Source of the DNA: Dioscorea cayenensis subsp. rotundata
Lineage: Eukaryota; Streptophyta; Magnoliopsida; Dioscoreales; Dioscoreaceae
DNA length: 64,000 nucleotides
NCBI RefSeq assembly: GCF_009730915.1
Contig: NC_052473.1
Location: 18,558,100-18,622,099 of the forward strand
Direction of reading: 5' to 3'
Made by a program: the position numbers and the translations under genes
Notes under the pieces: model-generated
What the model was told of the DNA's origin: nothing
Database searches by the model: none
What the model saw: only the letters and a program-made list of their open reading frames with translations
Part shown: positions 22,150 to 35,452 of the stretch, piece by piece
Layout: every line of letters starts with the position of its first letter
Position numbering within the stretch: position 1 is the first letter of the stretch

Positions 22150-25140
22150 AAGTGAATTGCTGGAACTTTCTTTCCTTTTTAAATTAATTTTCCTCCTTTT
22201 TATTTATTTATTTTGATCTGATTGTCTTAAGTGAGATTATATATTATGTGTTTTGACTCCAGTGACCATCCTTTCCTTTTTCACAATTTTGACTATATAA
22301 TTTCACCTCTTTATAATTAATAAATAAATAAATTATGATCCTATGTATTTTCTCTAATAATGAATAATAATAATAATAATATTTAATTTAAATAATATAT
22401 ACTAAATATGCTAACAACATGTGATCTATTATTACTACTGAGTTCTTATTTTAGAAAAAATCTGAAATTAAACACTAAAATTCATTCAAAATGAGGGTAT
22501 ATGTATTTAGTGAAATTATTTTACATTAGTGTATATCTTTAACTTTTTTTTTATTAAGTATTTGTCATTTATTTATAATATATATTAGAATATGTCAACT
22601 GTTTATAATTGAGTACAATAGTGATTAGGGTGGTACAGGGAGAGAGGTGCTATTTGAATTAATTAATTTTGAGACGATTTTAATTAAAATATTATGTATT
22701 TTATTTTTTAATTGTGCTATTATTTATAAACAATAAAATGGAATCAGTGGTAAAATTTATTGGTTAGTATTATATTAGATATGTACATTGGTTGCATCAG
22801 TGACACAAACACATGATTAACGTTGACAACTAAACATGTGTTACATTCAAATAAGGTGCCAAACTAAAGTTTTTGCATGTACATCCAAACAAACTTTGGA
22901 AATCACATAGTCTGTATGTTATTTTCATCGTTTCATGCCATTAATTAATCACTTATTAACAAATATGCACATTAGTATATGTATAATAACTAATCATTAA
23001 AATTATGTCATAATTATATATTGTTGTATAAGACCTGAATTGTCCAGTGTTTAATTAAAATTTTATACTAATAATTTAAATATACAAATTTTTATTTTAT
23101 ACTAAATATTCTCTTGTTGGGTGCTAATTTAACTGTGTTTTGTGACAAGGTTGTTATATGTATATATTAATGGAATGTTATTACAAAGGTATAAATGTAA
23201 AAAAGAAAAGTTAAAGCAAAGGAAAATACAAAGTTACCAAAAAAGAGCTCAGCGCTGGCCTCTCTATCTTGGACCGCATGGACTTTTTAGTGGTTCAATT
23301 ATCTAATGACGTGGCGGATTTTGATTGGTACAGTAGATTTCCGTCCCCACGTGTCACGTTTTTATTGGTTATCAGGGTTTCACGTGGGGAGAGATAGGGT
23401 ATATTTCTGTGATCTTGGAAGGATGTATGTGGTTTTGGGGATCCGTACGTGTGGGTCTAAAGTTCACAATGATGAGAGAAGTGGGCCCCAAAAAAAATTA
23501 TTTATTTTATTTATTTTTATTTTTTAAAAATCTACAACATTTAGATATTTGTTTTCACTTCTTTTATTCACAATGAAAATTAATTCAATTGAGTGATTTG
23601 AACGGCTGTCATTATTTAATAAATTATCGTTAAAAATTATCAATTTAAATGTTTGTCCAAAAAAAAAAACTCTAATACTAAGAAATAGAAGTTTCTTTTT
23701 TTCATTTTATTAATTTTTTATTCATTATTTACTAGATTTGTTGAAATGGTGTTCTTTTTGCCCATTTACATGGATTGAGTGAATAAAACTCATTACTTCC
23801 CAATTGATAGCTAAACAAGAAAAACTTTGATACTAGAAAATCAAATTTTATTATTATTACTTTTTTTTTTTGGTATTAATGTTCAAATTTTCATTACTTA
23901 ATAAAGTTATTGAGCACACATTATTCTTATTACTTTCAAAATTTTTTATGCATTTATTTGTTACTACATAAATGAATGCAATTCTCATAAATAGAGACAT
24001 ACCTTTTCATCATGCTGTTTTTTTTTCATGTTCATCTTCACCACACTAGCTTACAAACAAGTTATGTGCACCTTATCCATTCTGTTTCATGATTTAAAGA
24101 TTTCATTCTCTTATGAAATATATGGATAAACTTTTGCATTGTTATAGACAACCTCATTCATTCACAATTCCCACATAAATCATAATAATTTTAATTTATT
24201 TTTTTTTTTTGGTTAATTTCCATTTACAATGCTTTAATTCAATTTAAACATGGATTATTTATGTCTTTATTGTATAATTATAATTTTTTTCTATATATAT
24301 GTTTTTGGGATATCTCTTTCTAAGGTCACCTTATCTTTTCTTAGGTCCTATAAAATGTGAGAAGATGCATGCATGAGGCTTAGAACAAGGACACGTTTGA
24401 CAATTTTCAATCAACCATGTATTCAATACTACTCACTTATGGTTGGATAATGTTAACTTGTATACTCTTATCTAGATCACCTTCATTTTTGTGGTCATGT
24501 TTTAATATGATGTTCAAAGTTCCATCTATCAACATAATATCAATTGACAACATCAATTGACATCATATATAATTAGTTATAGTTTTACCTATAAAATTAA
24601 TTATCATAGTTTTATATGACACCTTACATACATACACGCATACACATAATATATATTATAATAGTCCATGAGGTGGGCAAACTAACTAATGTTGTAACAA
24701 ATATATATTAATATATACACAAGCAAAAAATACATGATATAATTAAATAAATTATATCAATGAAATAGAGAAAAAATTAGAAGGGAGGATGCTTAATTTA
24801 AATAGTAAGATTTTTGTTTTGGTCATTGACATATAGTACAATGAGATTTTGAGAAGACTATTTCTTGCATACATATATAAAGATTGTAATTCGGGATTAT
24901 TTGTTTAAATAACCCAAATCTCTACTAAATGGATCAACCCCTATTTATTAAATGGTAAGATCTATTATAACTTTAAAAGATATATCATATAACTTTACTA
25001 GCAATTTAAATAACTGGTTCTATTTTGAATAAAAAATATATGCATAATTTTTAAACTTAACTTTGTTATGTAATTTTTAATGATATATAATTTCACTCAA
25101 TCAACTACTAAAATCAATAGTTGAGTTAATCAAATTCGAT
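22150..25140. other. Intergenic AT-rich DNA, no gene recognised
   Basis: AT-rich sequence with short A/T tracts and no coding pattern on either strand. The only compositionally distinct part is the G-box-like cluster at 23308-23455, annotated separately. Confidence 0.6.
23308..23455. promoter_or_regulatory. Cluster of four ACGT-core (G-box/ABRE-like) sites
   Basis: GACGTGGC (23308-23315), CCACGTGTCACG (from 23347), TCACGTGGGG (from 23380) and TACGTGTGG (from 23446) occur within about 150 bp in a locally GC-richer patch. No gene start is seen next to it. The nearest is the CIA2-like gene, whose ATG is about 1.4 kb away on the minus strand, so it may be a distal part of that promoter. Confidence 0.4.
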
Positions 25141-25154
25141 ACAAGAAATTCTAA

Positions 25155-25795
25155 AGTAGCGTTTGGTTGGATGTAATTCTAAATATAGTGGATTTCCAGT
25201 TACAATGTAATTAGAAATACTTGGTTTTCAAAATACAGTGCAATCAAATCTTATGTTTAGTTAGATGTAATTGAAATTACTGTATTATAAAATTTTATGT
25301 TTGTTTGAAAAGATTTGTAAATCTGGAATTAGAAAACACGTGTATATGTCTATGTACATGTGTGCATATGCATATATGTATATGAGTATATGTATATATA
25401 TATATACATATATGTATATATATATATACATATACATATGTAAGTATACATGTATAAGTATATATATGTATATATACATATAAGTATATAAGTATATATA
25501 TATGTGTGTAAAAATACCTGTATATGTTTATATAAATATGTATATGTATATGTATGTGTATGTGTATTTGTATATGTGTATATATATTTCTATATATGTA
25601 TGCATGCATGTATATATATATATACATTGGTTTTCAACTTCCGGAATTTGGTTTTACGGCCTACACAAAAAAAAAACTATTGTAATGTAATCCCAATTAC
25701 ATTAGGATTTGTAGATTCACCCAAACAAACAATGAATTTCATAAAGTATTTGGTTTTACATATAAAATCAAATACACCAAAACAAACACACTTTA
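25155..25795. mobile_element. MITE-like element carrying an expanded microsatellite
   Basis: The left end AAAGTAGCGTTTGGTTGGAT and the reverse complement of the right end (AAAGTGTGTTTGTTTTGGTG) are similar, as degenerate terminal inverted repeats. TGTAATT-rich subterminal repeats are found on both sides. The middle, about 25340-25625, is a TA/TG/CA microsatellite, so the long reading frames over it are meaningless. Confidence 0.45.
25340..25625. repeat. Compound TA/ATGTAT microsatellite
   Basis: Nearly 290 bp of alternating purine-pyrimidine sequence, made of TATATA, TATGTA, CATATA and GTATGTG units. It gives apparent Tyr/Ile/Met-rich reading frames on both strands that are not genes. Confidence 0.9.
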
Positions 25796-25814
25796 ATTGT
25801 AATACAAGATACTT

Positions 25815-26015
25815 ATCAATGATTTTTGGCCTATTGACTAGGGTGTTGTTCTTTTTAGAGAGGACCCGAGCTCGAATCCAAAGCCCACACAAAATAAGGA
25901 CACATATGTATTAAGATATTAACTTCATGTTTGTGCATATCCCTGACTTTCGTTAAATGAGAGGCATTTGTCACCTAATTGTCAAAAAAATAAAAAAATA
26001 ATAAAAAATAAAAAC
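25815..26015 (+). mobile_element. tRNA-derived SINE-like element
   Basis: The head has TTTGGCCTATTGACTAGGG (A-box-like) and, about 40 bp on, GAGCTCGAATCC (B-box-like). The body contains TGAGAGGCATTTGTCACC, and the element ends in an A-rich tail of repeated AAAAATAAT. The reverse complement of the AGAGGCATTT block also occurs in the SINE-like stretch at 45.6 kb. Confidence 0.5.
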
Positions 26016-26274
26016 TAATACAAAATGCTCAGACTAATGACTTAATAATAATATCATGTCACTTAATAAAACAGTAGTTTATCCAATTTTTTTTTAAATG
26101 AAAAATAATATTATAATGAGACATTAAATTGCAACGAAGCACATATGCTAGACATTTTTTCTCTCTAAAAATTAGCTATTTAAAAGTGGAATTACTACAA
26201 AATTTTATATTAAATTCCTCATGGCGTATACATTACACTTGCGAAACTAAAACAAAAGTCCATATCTTAACAAG

Positions 26275-26276
<2 letters not shown>

Positions 26277-26310
<34 letters not shown>

Positions 26311-26508
26311 ACTCTACAATTATTTTAAGCACTAATTAGGTTCAACCAACTCCACTTTAAAAAAAGATCATCATTTAGCTCAAACCACCAAACAGGGTCA
26401 ATGCCAACCAACGAAACAATCAAGCCCACCAAACTTAGGTTTGTCAAAAGCCTAATGCAAATATCTAATGATTAGCAAGCCCATATCAAACAAAGATCAA
26501 ATTGAATC

Positions 26509-26543
<35 letters not shown>
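26277..26543. repeat. Two AT/TA dinucleotide microsatellites
   Basis: (AT)n at about 26277-26305 and (TA)n at about 26512-26543. The sequence between is ordinary intergenic DNA. Confidence 0.85.
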
Positions 26544-26547
<4 letters not shown>

Positions 26548-26898
26548 CATGGTTTCACTCATGTAGAACTAATTTATCATTTAGTAATTTGACATTGAAT
26601 TTTTTTTTTTAAGAATATACATCTAAACAACTTTACATATATAAAAGCATTTTTACATTACTTTATGTAAACATAAAATACAGAGAAACACTCAACTTAC
26701 TTTGAGTAGTACTTTTTTAAATTTTTTTTATTAAATTAAAAAAATATATATTTTTTTAAGCCAATTCCAGTAAGCCCTTATTGTTTAACCAATCTCATCA
26801 TTAACTTATGATTTTCTGCAATAAAAATTTTAATAAGTAAAATTTTTAAACAATTACTAACTAGAGTGATTTAAGTGATAACTAATGGTTTTAAATTT

Positions 26899-27029
26899 AA
26901 AATTGAGAAAAATAAAAAAAAAACCCATGTGGTTTCCGAGTTTTGCAAAATAAGGAATGAGGAATTTTTTTTTCGATTATATGATATGTGGTTTCTCAGA
27001 TTTGCAAAAAAGGTAAAAACCGTTAGGCA

Positions 27030-27064
<35 letters not shown>
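26899..27064. mobile_element. Single arm of a Mutator-like fold-back element, ending in a TA microsatellite
   Basis: The stretch ATGTGGTTTCCGAGTTTTGC, AAAATAAGGAATGAGG, TTTTTTTTTCGATTATATG and GTTTCTCAGATTTGCAAAAA matches, in order, the arm of the complete element at 60962-61452. It then stops at a (TA)n run at 27031-27064. No second arm is visible, so it is a truncated copy. Confidence 0.6.
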
Positions 27065-27066
<2 letters not shown>

Positions 27067-27499
27067 CTGAGATGTCTGTAATATGCCCCCAGATTTAGAA
27101 AAAGTAAAAAGACAGAGAAGATAAGAGATATAGAAACAAATGGGGATAAACAGTTGAATGAATAGTAGAAATGGGTTGTACTGTCATCCAATTCTTTATG
27201 TTTTTTTTTTATATTTTTTTAAAAATAATTTTTTTTACAAATTAATACCTATCATCTAAAACATAATGATTTTTTAAAAACATATCTACAAAAATTTATT
27301 AAAAAATTAATTTATTTTTACAAGTTAATACTTATCATCTAAAACATAATAATTTTTTAAAAACATATCTATAAAAATTTATTATTTGATTTATTGATAT
27401 TTTATAAATTACTTTATGTAGCATATTAAAAAAATTCTATATTTTTATTTTTGGTTTTGTATAATTTTTTTTTTTTTTTTACCAAGATGCTCACGGTTA

Positions 27500-27700
27500 G
27501 GTAGCTGAGAAAAGCAAGAACTTGCAATGGAATAAGTGGGGGGTGGGTCTGCGCACATGTGGGCATTAGAACCACTTGTATATAATCATTACTCGCACTT
27601 TTAAAAATATACCCTCACTTTCAAAAACTTGTTATCACCTGTGATTCGAACTCTCAATTGAAATCATTTAACCACTTGGTTGTTGATTTCTGTTTTTACA
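27500..27700 (-). mobile_element. tRNA-derived SINE-like relic (minus strand)
   Basis: On the minus strand AACCAAGTGGTTAAATG (A-box-like) is followed by GAGAGTTCGAATCAC (B-box-like) and then GTGAGGGTATATTTTT, the same order as in the relic at 5.6-5.85 kb. The remaining sequence between 27064 and 28020 is AT-rich without a gene. Confidence 0.5.
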
Positions 27701-28094
27701 AATTAGTTTATATAATATATAAAATTATATTATTAGTAGAGATTTTTAACAATTTAATGTTTAATAGCTGTAAACTATAAATTAAATAAAAAAATTTAAA
27801 AAAACTGTAAAATTTTATTAATTGATTTTTTTAAAAAATGATTGCCATATCGCATATATCACACAAGTCAAAACTTCCTTCAAAGTTATATATTTATTTA
27901 TTATTTTAATTAAAACTATACAATTTAATATAACTTACTTGCATAAATTCAAGTAAAAAAAAAACCAAACGAACCGAACCAACTTCTAACACCAAACCCA
28001 AACCGAACCAAAAGACAACTATAATTATACGTCACTTCGCAGGCACACCGCACCGCGCGCGAGGTTCAAGGGCTGCTAGTACTACGACTGCTAT

Positions 28095-28146
28095 TCCCCG
28101 CCCCCGCCCCCACCCCCGCCGCCGCCGCCGCCGCCGCCACCGGCCG
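28095..28146 (+). repeat. GC-rich 5' UTR with CCCCCG and CCG runs
   Basis: (CCCCCG)n-like and (CCG)n runs directly precede the ADC synthase ATG at 28166. They are the most GC-rich point of the surrounding DNA and probably lie in the leader. Confidence 0.7.
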
Positions 28147-28165
28147 GCAGAATCCTCAGAGGAGT

Positions 28166-31100
28166 ATGGCGACGAGCTTCGTGATACGCTCCTCCTTCTC
28201 GCCATCGATCCTGAGATCGGGAGCTGCTTCCTCGCCGCCGAGATCACCCGCATCGATGTGCTTGCGCCGCCGTGATAGCTGGGAGGACACGCCGGTGCGC
28301 ACGCTGCTAATCGATAACTATGATAGCTACACCTACAACATCTTCCAAGCGCTGTCCGTCGTCAATCGTGGTATGCTTTCTGGGGATCACTTTGCTCTTG
28401 TTTTCTCGATTGGCCTGGAAAGGTGAATTGGTTGAAGTTTTGTGATGATTTTCAGTGCCTCCTGTTGTTGTTCGCAATGATGAATGGACGTGGGAGTATG
28501 CTCGGTATTGTTTGTATGATGAGAAGGCTTTTGATAACATTGTTATTTCCCCTGGACCTGGATCTCCCACATGCAGTGTAGACATAGGTTACGCTTGATC
28601 CATTTTGTTGTGGTTATTGGCATTATTGTGCATTCGGTGCTTCAAAGTTGTCATCTTGATAAATATTGCCTTTTTGGTTTGATGTTGCAGGTATATGCCC
28701 ACAGATACTTCTTGAATGCAAGGATGTCCCTGTTTTGGGTGTTTGTCTGGGCCATCAGGTAGTTAGTTCATTGCAGTGATATTTTCTAGTTGTGCTCTGT
28801 TTAGTTGAGAAGTAGCATTGCCTAAAATCTTGTGTTTTGTTTGACATGCTTGAAAGTCAGGTTCTGACAAACTTGTGTCCAATAAACATCCAAATTTTGT
28901 GGGGACAGCTTGAAACTTACGTTCAAACGTGCTGTAATTATAGTATTTATTTTAAGTTTGAATTTATATTAAATTGATCTCTAATAACCGATTTGTTTAA
29001 TTCCATGAAAACATGGCATCTCTTCATGTATACACAACTAACCGTGTAACTACGAACCATAGAGAGATGCCCCAGTGTCCTTGTTTCTTAATTTTGGAAT
29101 ATTCCACTTCTGTAAACATGTCTTTATATGCCTCCATCTCATGCATGATGTACAGAGTCTCATATAGTTTCAACTTTTGCGGTTTGAGGTTTAGATGCAT
29201 CATTTCAAGAAGAGTTTGAAATTTTGGTTAGTTTTTTAGCATTTGTGAGGCTTGCTTTGCCGTTTGAAAATTGGACGAGCTTGTAGATGATGAGCAGGGC
29301 TTAACTGACAATCCGTATTATTAGGATGAAGAATGTTCTGTGGCACCTGGTGTCATAATTGTGAGGTGAAAGTTTAGGACACCTTTGTGCTTGAGTGGCA
29401 CTGTTATTTTGAGTCCGCTTCAGAAATATGTAGGACAGAATATTGAAACTATTGTGGGCTGATAAGAAAATGTCAACCTTTCGATCATGCCAATGTGTCT
29501 TTCCATTTTTCCTTATTTCCTTGCTTTCATTTATTTCAGGCCCTGGGATTTGTTCATGGTGCTCGAATTGTCCATGCTCCTGAACCGGTTCATGGCCGGT
29601 TGAGGTAGGAAAAATTTTGCTTTTGAATGGCGTAAAAGTATTTAGTTTCTAATCAAATTTGTGCCACTTATTCTTTGTTCATCAGTGAGATTGAGCATAC
29701 AGGTTGCTGTCTTTTCAGCAATATCCCATCTGGGAGAAGATCAGGATTTAGGGTTAGTAAAATACTGGGCACAATAGTGATATAGTATTTGCACTCAAAT
29801 TCTCATTTTTAATTTTCTGTTACAATCATAAGTTCCTAATAATAATTGTTTTCAGGATGCTATGTTAAGTTCATGAATTTATTTCAAGATAATTTATTGA
29901 TACTTAGCCTCTGTGATCATTTGTAGGTTGTTCGCTATCATTCACTTATTATAGACCCAGAATCGCTTCCTAGTGAACTCATTCCCACAGCATGGACTTC
30001 TTCATTGGCCACGCTTTCATTTCTTGAGGCCCAAGAATCATGCATGAAGCATCATCCACTCCATTCTCCTGATTTCGCCTCAGCTGTAATGGAAGGCTTG
30101 GAATTGTCAAGGCATGCTACTTTGGAAGATTGTAAATGTTCAAAAATCCTTATGGGTGTAATGCACCATACTTGGCCTCATTATGGTTTGCAGGTTTGTT
30201 AATTGTACTGTATGCCTTCTTCTTCACATCACATGCCTCAGTTTTGCTTTTGTTTTTAGTTTCATCCTGAAAGTGTTGCTACAAGTCATGGAAGGCAAAT
30301 ATTCCAGAACTTCAAAAAGATAACAGTGGACTATGGATTAAGATCATCTCAACATTATGGAAGAAAGGTTCATGCTTGTGGTAAATCGCGATTGTTTCAA
30401 GTAAACTTCTAAATTGTTAGCTTGGTTTTGCTATCATGCTGTGTCATAAACTTATTATAGTTTTAGTCTAGTATTTCTACCATGCAAATGATTAATTGTG
30501 GGGAAAATGGTATGATTTCTTAAATAAAATGCGTTATGTATGGAAACATCATGGTACAACTATTGTCAACAGTCAACCTAACAATGGTGATATACCAGTT
30601 TGTGATGTCCATTACAAGAGCACATAATGATTTTGTACAATTGTACACATCATCAAGGAAGGGTGATACGATTTATATAGAAGAAAACCTTGTGTATCTT
30701 GTCTTATGTGTAATTAATTGTTTGTCTTTTTCTGTTGAACTACAAGGGGTAGTCATGTAAATTTGGATTAGGGCATTAGGAGTTGATAAAAGTAGAGTTG
30801 ATGGGTGGAAGTTGCATGGACATTAAGGATTGGCCTTTTTTTTTTCCTGTGAGTTTTGGCTGGCTTCTTAGGGTCAGATTAATTTCAAGTCTTCTGATTA
30901 AACTAACATCGATTGCCTAATTTTCTTGTGGTTAGATATCTTATTGTGCAAAGAAACCTACATTTAATTTGATCAATTTTTGGAAGTAATTCGGCCCATA
31001 ATATTTGTTGTTAGACATGTCCATGGCGCAATTTTGGGCTTCTTAAGTAAAGCAGCTCTGATTGACTACTTGTTAGTTGCTTAAAGTTTTAGTAAGTTCA

Positions 31101-34100
31101 CTTTGGGATAAAGTTTCGGGCAAGTGGATATGGTAGTTTTTTTTTTCTCTCTGCTGTAGGAAATATCAAGTATTATTTTTCAGTCATGTAGTCTTGCCTG
31201 TAAAAGTAATTCTTTTCTTCTAATTGTGTGATAACTCCGTGAAGTTAGGTCTTTCATCCATCTTTATCAGCCAAGGAACCTAACAATGGCAAACCATTAA
31301 ATGACAACCTAATGGATTTCAAATCACCTTTATCTGGAAATTCAATAGATGACCTTAACAAGGGGGATAAGAAGCATTTGAGATTGGAGTGGAAGAAAAT
31401 CAATTGCTTACTGAATCAAGTTGGTGGACCAGAAAACATATTTTGCAAGCTGTTTGGTGATAAGTGTGGCAAAGACGCTTTTTGGTTGGATAGCTCCTCA
31501 ACAGACCAGGTAAAAGTTTTTTTGGCTGAGCCTTATTGATGCTTGCTTATGTTTTCTTGGTAAAAGTTTCCCAAAATGTTTTTTTTCCTTAATTGTGAGA
31601 GGGGCTTTTAAGTGGCCTATTGTTGCAATTTTCAACAACAATAAGTACAGATTTCTTTAGTGGTATCATGATTAGGTGTTGAAGCTGAGATTTGCCATTA
31701 TGTGATTTCACATTCATTATCACATGTTTTTCTGGGAAAATTATAAGTTGCAAAAACAATATTCCAGATAACTAACATATGTACCATATCTTTTTTCCCA
31801 GAAGAGAGCACGGTTTTCATTCATGGGGGGTAAAGGAGGACCAATGTGGAAGCAAATCACATTTCGACTTTCTGATAAAAGGTTCTGAACTACTCATTCT
31901 GAAGTTGGATATAGAAGCAGGGCTATAAGTAGATAACATTTGAATGCAAGTTAAAGTATCAAGTTATTGTGTTACTTGCATCAGCTAAAATTCAAAATAG
32001 CTGACTATATTTGTTTTCAGTACAAAGACTGCCAAAGCTGGGGGGTGCTTATCAATTCAAGATTGTTATGGGGCTGTAAAGAAATGGTTCTTAAAGGATG
32101 GCTTTTTCGATTTCTTAGACAAGGTGCATGTTTTTTATTGATGATCAACAAAAATTCACCATCATTGATGAATGATTTGTTTTCCAGTCTTATGTCTTCT
32201 TCTTCTTCTTCTTCTTCTTTTTTTGGTTTCTCCCATTGATATCTAGAACTGCATTCTCAGAGGATTTTCAATTGAGATATTTATTTGTCTGTTATTGCTT
32301 GCTAGTTACGCTGTGGCTGTTCAGAGTAATCTTACTTAAGATCTTCAGAGTTTGAATGGTGTTAGTTTCATTTCCGGAGTACTAGCAATACTTACTCTAT
32401 GCTTTTGCTTGCCAAATTGGTTTCAGGAACTTCAATCATTCCAATATGACAAAGAAGATTATGCTGGGTTGCCATTTGATTTTTGTGGTGGATATATTGG
32501 TTTCATTGGGTAGGCCACTACATTTTTCTATTTTTATCTTTATTTTTATTTTTTTAAGAATGCCATTTTCTTGCTAGAATTTCTTTAGTATTTTTGCATG
32601 ATAAGTTCAACAACTGCCAATCAAGCATCTGGTCTATTTTACTAAATATTTTCTTCATGATTATGTAAATGATCAATTATGACATGCCAAACTGACGGCC
32701 TTGAAATTTCCTGTTTAGAGACAAAAAGTCAGACCTTTTAGATTTATTTGATGGATGTTAATGAAAACATGGTTTCTAGTGGGTGCCTTCATTTGTTGGT
32801 TCAATATGTTCCATATTATAGTGAGCTTTGATCAAAGATTGATCAAAATTGATGGTAAGAGCAACTAGTGCCAGTACCCAGTACAACTTTGAGTAATTTG
32901 AGTTGTTTGTCTCCGAATATATCACAAGGAAAAATATAGAGAAACTAGCTGTGAGTATTTGTTGGTTTTTGAAATTATACTTCGTACTAACTATTAAAAA
33001 TTCATCTTCAGGTTTTAAATCTCATATCATGTTTGTGATAGATGATGCATGAGTGATCTGAACACTATTTAAGTTTTGAACTTTGAATTTCTTACAAAGT
33101 TGAGAACAAGGCCACTCTAACAGTAACTGACACATATATTTGATCGTTGAAATTTCATAGTTTCCATTGATAATATTGGGCTCAATTGTATCTGATCATA
33201 GAGATTACATGTATAAACTAGATTTTGTATCTAGTGCATGCCACTTTGGTTAAACTACACTATGGCTTTACATGATTTTGACTGAACCTGTTTTATGGTG
33301 ATACATCTCTGTTTCTTCCATAAGGTAGAGTCTTTCTTGGAAATTTAGTTTGGTTTAGTAAAACATACTTGAGGGTCATTCTTGTTGCTTGATATGTGCA
33401 GGTATAATCTAAAAGTTGAATGTGGTGCATCATCCAACTCGCATCAATCAACAACTCCGGATGCTTGTTTATTCTTTGCTGACAACCTTATAGTAATTGA
33501 TCACCACAATGGAGATGTATATGTTCTTTCCATTCATGATGAGCATCATTTAGATTCTAAAAGGGGAGCGAAGTCATGGTTGGTTGAAACTGAGAGGAGG
33601 CTCCTTAAGTTGACTACTAAGGCTACTGAACCACCAAATAAGCCGAAATTACCAACTAGATCATCATGCCAACATGAGGCAAACTTTGTAGTGGATAAAT
33701 CAAGGCATCAATATATCAAAGATGTACAGAAGTGTCTGGAATTCATTAGAGATGGTGAAAGCTATGAGTTATGTCTAACAACACAAATGAGGAAAAAGGT
33801 CCATAACATAAATTCACTGAATCTCTATCTTAAATTAAGAGATCGAAATCCAGCTCCATATGCTGCTTGGCTTAATTTTACCCAAGAAGATTTATGCATC
33901 TGTTGCTCCTCTCCTGAGAGATTTTTACAGCTGGATGGGCATGGTACTCTGGAAGCAAAACCCATCAAAGGTACAATTGCTCGTGGCAGAACCCCAGAAG
34001 AAGATGAGATTCTTAAATTACAACTGCAATACAGGTGAGCCACCAAAAGAGGAAAACCCTACCACTCTTGATGAATTTTTAAATAATCGTTAGCATCTCC

Positions 34101-35036
34101 CTTTCTTATTGAGTATATATTCTCCCTTTTCTTATTCTAAATCAATGCAATTTATGTGTGAAAGTGACATGGTATTTTTAAGTGATGTTATCTATGTGAT
34201 GGAACTTCTGCATGTTATCTGTGTATGTATCTTAACATGCTGCCCATTTAATAAATGAGAACTATTACATTGTAATGTCCTTCTAGAAATGGTCTGCTTT
34301 CAATTATCTCTATAACCAGTTTCTTGCTCCATCTTGCAAATAGAGACAGTAATATTGACCATTACTTTTATCTTCTTATTTTTATGATGTTCAACTTCTC
34401 CATTGCATCTATGACGTTGCTGATAACTAGCTAATGCTGAACCACCATGTTACCATTTCAGCCTACATCTTGCTGCTCCTATTTTGTTTGCTAAGCATCG
34501 GTTCATCTTTGTCATTTGGCAGTGAAAAAGATCAGGCAGAGAACCTAATGATAGTCGATCTTCTGAGGAACGATATTGGCCGGGTCTGTGAACCAGGCAG
34601 TGTGCATGTCCCTAGTCTAATGGAGTTGCAATCATATGCGACGGTACACACTCTGGTCAGTACTATCCAAGGAAAGAGAAAGTCAGACATAACCCCAGTC
34701 CAATGTGTCAAGGCCGCCTTTCCAGGCGGTTCGATGACCGGGGCACCTAAGTTACGCTCCATGGAACTCCTTGATTCTCTTGAAAGCTGCTCCAGAGGTG
34801 TTTACTCAGGCTGCATCGGATTTTTCTCATACAATCAGACATTTGATCTCAACATAGTAATTCGAACAATTGTAATACACAAAGGAGAAGCTTCAATTGG
34901 AGCTGGGGGAGCCATTGTAGCTCTATCTAATCCTGAAGATGAGCATGCTGAGATGATGCTGAAAGCCAAAGCACCAACCAATGTTGTTCAAGAGTTCATC
35001 AATGAATTGGATTTCCATGAAGAGATTTCAAGATGA
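28166..35036 (+). CDS. ADCS: Aminodeoxychorismate synthase (fused PabA-PabB), plastid
   Basis: Converts chorismate plus glutamine to 4-amino-4-deoxychorismate, the p-aminobenzoate branch of folate synthesis, in plastids. Thirteen exons: 28166-28370, 28456-28587, 28691-28758, 29540-29604, 29686-29752, 29927-30193, 30260-30380, 31271-31509, 31802-31881, 32021-32123, 32427-32509, 33402-34034, 34523-35036. These join in frame to about 858 residues, slightly shorter than known plant enzymes. Residues 1 to about 45 look like a transit peptide. The glutaminase domain has [20 protein letters not shown], the nucleophile Cys in GVCLGHQ and catalytic HPES. The synthase domain has [77 protein letters not shown] and [13 protein letters not shown]. 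The Lys in PIKGT marks an ADC synthase rather than an anthranilate synthase. The exon 7 donor and exon 8 acceptor were chosen for splice quality. Confidence 0.95.
32190..32222 (+). repeat. CTT microsatellite in ADC synthase intron 10
   Basis: A (CTT)n run of about 27 bases lies within the intron between exons 10 and 11. Confidence 0.8.
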
Positions 35037-35339
35037 TGATCAATAGCTACAGAAATCATACTTTACAGACATACACATAGATTACAAATAAATTCAGTGT
35101 AATAACAATTTTTTTTTAGATTTAATTTTTGTTGATGTATCTCTTGACTGATTGTTTGATTGTTTGTTCAAATAAACAGGGAATTATATATATTTATTTA
35201 TCTTCATAGATATTATAATGATGGAAGGAAAATAAATTGAGTACTTATTGGATTCGGGTTTGGACCCGACCCGTTAAGAGAACCCGTTGGAAAAAGGACT
35301 TCAAAGCATAGCCCGAAAGGAACATATAAAACGTATTCA

Positions 35340-35452
35340 AAAGCTGGAGAAATTCTGGTTTTTTTTGGAAGAAATCTAGGGATTTCTCAACCCTCGATTC
35401 TCTCTTTCAAGAATCAAGAGGCTCGTCTTGTTTCTCTGAACTCAATCTGGTA
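35340..35452 (+). other. Probable 5' UTR exon of the PHD-finger gene
   Basis: A CT-rich, non-AT-rich stretch ending CTCAATCTG|GTAAATTG follows the 3' end of ADC synthase and precedes a long intron-like region. The first coding exon of the PHD gene at 37.3 kb has a good acceptor (ATTATCTACAG at about 37296), consistent with a leader intron of about 1.8 kb. Inferred; no transcript is available. Confidence 0.4.

Noticed and set aside
25285-25627. Tyr/Ile/Met-rich reading frames on both strands
   Set aside because: They are translations of the TA/TG microsatellite, not genes.
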